DNA from: Apoderus coryli
Lineage: Eukaryota; Arthropoda; Insecta; Coleoptera; Attelabidae
Length of the DNA stretch: 64,000 nt
Direction: 5' to 3'
NCBI GenBank assembly: GCA_911728435.2
Contig: OU452210.1
Coordinates: 4,526,001-4,590,000 of the forward strand
How positions within the stretch are numbered: the stretch's first letter is position 1; each line of letters opens with the position of its first letter. A program made the position numbers and the translations under genes. The notes under the pieces are model-generated. The model ran no database searches and had not been told where the DNA came from. It was given only the letters and a program-made list of their open reading frames with translations. Below are positions 56,601 to 59,600 of the stretch, in pieces.

Positions 56601-59600
56601 AACATTCTCTATACCAATACCCTTTGGCTATCCCACTGTAACATCAGCAATAAATGTTAGAGCGAAGAGTAAAATGCATTTTGAGGTTTAGGATCTATTC
56701 ATGCTTTTGTAGAGGATCCTTCACTAAAATGGATTAGAATTTGGTTATTTAAATAGGAAACGGCCATAGTAACAGTGTATATACATAAGTCTTTTAGTAG
56801 ATCAAATAATTAAAATTAGGAATATATTTAGAATGAAAGAAATATGTTGATATAGATTTTCAAACAAATTTAAAAACGGCAGAGCAAAAAATACGATTTG
56901 ATCAGTAGCGTGCCGTATAGGGAACCCACCTGCGCCCTGCAGCTCTAACTCGCCGTTTGCGCTCTAATGCAAACCCTGGAACCCTGGAAGAAATAGTTTT
57001 TGCCAAGGTTTTACAATAATTCATACTTGTAATAAATAAATACAATATATTGTCTAACAGGCAGAACCGAATTATAATACAAAACAATTCAAAAATAATT
57101 CTAGGTACTTAATTAATAACAAACAAATAACAATAAAATATAATTAGGACACACACAAAACCTGTTTTAAATTCATAATTTCACGTGTCAGCCCAAATTG
57201 CGATAAACCCTGCTTAAACTTGCCAGCCTTCACATTAAATAGGTTTATATTATTGATGCCCAAAGAATTGCAATAACTGTGGAACCTTAAAAAAATTGGG
57301 AACACTGGAGTAAAAGCTCGGAACGTGAAAATGTATTTGCTGTGCTGGAGACAATCGAGATTGCTATTAATTAGCTTAAACATTTGCGAAGCACAAATTG
57401 GACGTTTCGAAAATGACCACAAGTTATATCGATCCAACCGCAAGTCGTTGTCGAAACCACCCGGCCGAAATTGACCATCAATCTTGAAAGCGAGATATTT
57501 TAAAAATTTTTGTTGTACATGTTCAATCTTATTAATATAAGCATTGTATATCGGTGACCAAGTTATAGATGCATATTCAAGCTTAGATCTAACGAGAGAG
57601 TTATAAAATGTTAAAAGGCATATTTGTAAACTAATTAGTCGACCTAACTATAAAACGCAAAATCTTCAATGTACTCTGGGTGATTTCCGAAATATGATAA
57701 TTAAAGTTTGTCATTTTCTACAGAAACCCCGAGATCCCTGGTCCATTAATATCAATATGATAATCAAAACCATAATTTTTAACACACTATATATTTGTGA
57801 TAATTCATTTTAATAAAAACTCTTAATCAAATATTTCACACACAAAGAGCTGTTTCACACTTGAGGAAGTAACCTGGATATCTTATCGAATCGATAAAAG
57901 AATAATATATTTTTATTGAAAAATACTTTCTGCATACCTTCAAAACTCAGCAATTCACAAAGGAAAACTATAATAATATATTTCCCGATATTAAAAATTC
58001 TAAAAGAAAGTTTTGCACCACTGAAATTTAGTCGAACATTTTCGTAATCTGTTTAATATACCCAATTCAATTTAATGAAGCGCTGATATATTATGCATTG
58101 CGGATAATTTATTTGCCTAAATAAATAAACATTTATTTTCCATCGCTTGAAGAGGGTAATAACAATTTAAATTTAACTGGTTTTTCATATGTGTTTTACG
58201 GTTCTTCAATAAAACGTATATAGTTTTGCTAATATTGGTTTTTAATTAAACCTTAAATTGGAAACATTTGGAAAAATCCCAGTATAAAGCGTTTCTGAAT
58301 TAAAATTTACCGAATATTTTATTTTCAAAGGTTCAAAAATATCTCCCCGTCGAACAACAATAATTTGTTTGTTCTTTATTGCAAAAAACTAGTTTTGGAT
58401 TTTGCCTAATCCATCAATATTTCCTAGTTGATCAAGAAAATAAAAAGTAGCTAATGATAATAATTTTAATATTTTATATTATGGCCATTCAAAAAGTCCG
58501 TAGGATCAGGGGCGTAGTGATGCCACTACGGGCCTGTGTTCCAAGGAATTTCTGGGCCCACCCCCTGACCACCTCACCCAGTAAAAAACAAAGTACCAAT
58601 ATTTATACGTTTATTAAGCAATCAAACAAACTTAACCAAAGCACAATTTAAAATATAAAAACTAAAAAATATACATGATATTTCTTAAACCGTGCAAGAT
58701 AGAGAGTTAGTTAAATTAGACAAAAGTTGCAGTTTTTGATGCCTATTTAATATCTCTTTACTATATAGACAAATTCTTTTTAGTTTCTGAAATACAGGCT
58801 GATTTGTGAAAAACGACGAATTTTATTTTCTTAACTATTTTGAAAACTATTGATTTTCGACACAAAGTTAAGACGTGTTTATTTTGAAAGTGCCATATTA
58901 CAAGTTAGAACCATTAAACTTCAAAAGAAAAAAATATATAGTTTTTAAACTTATCCGAATTATTGAATAATATTTCGTTGATCGTTGATCAATGAAATAT
59001 TTTTCAATATTGGCTTATTATAAGCTAACACATTTAAAAAAAAAATAGATCACATTGGCGTTCGAAAAGAACTTAAAAATATAAAACATCTTGCCTAAAC
59101 ATACCTATGAAAAGTATCATAAAAACTTGCCTACATACAAATTTAATTCCACGAGTGTGGAATTCGATTAGCAGCCAATGTCGGACTTGTCATATTCAAG
59201 TTTTCAATATTTATTCATTATACGCATAGTTACAACAAATATACCTATATCAATAAGTGTAAAAATCGGGAAAATGGCAGTGGCTACGCATGAACTTTAA
59301 TCTGATTAAACGTCTGATAAACTGTCCGATTATCATCATTTTATGACTAATAGTTTTTGATATTTTATTCTGGAGCTTAATTATAAATAATTTCTCGGCA
59401 GACCCTAAGAATATATTCTTATAATTCGTTGTTTACGATATTCTGTAACCACTTTCTGTTGCAAAATATTGTAGCCTTCTGATAAAACAATTTGTATATT
59501 ATTTGGAACAAACATCAACCTCACATGTTGACGGAAATTAAATAAATGATTCTAGCATGTAGGTATATAAAATCCGTAATTGAAATGACTTATTGAGATT

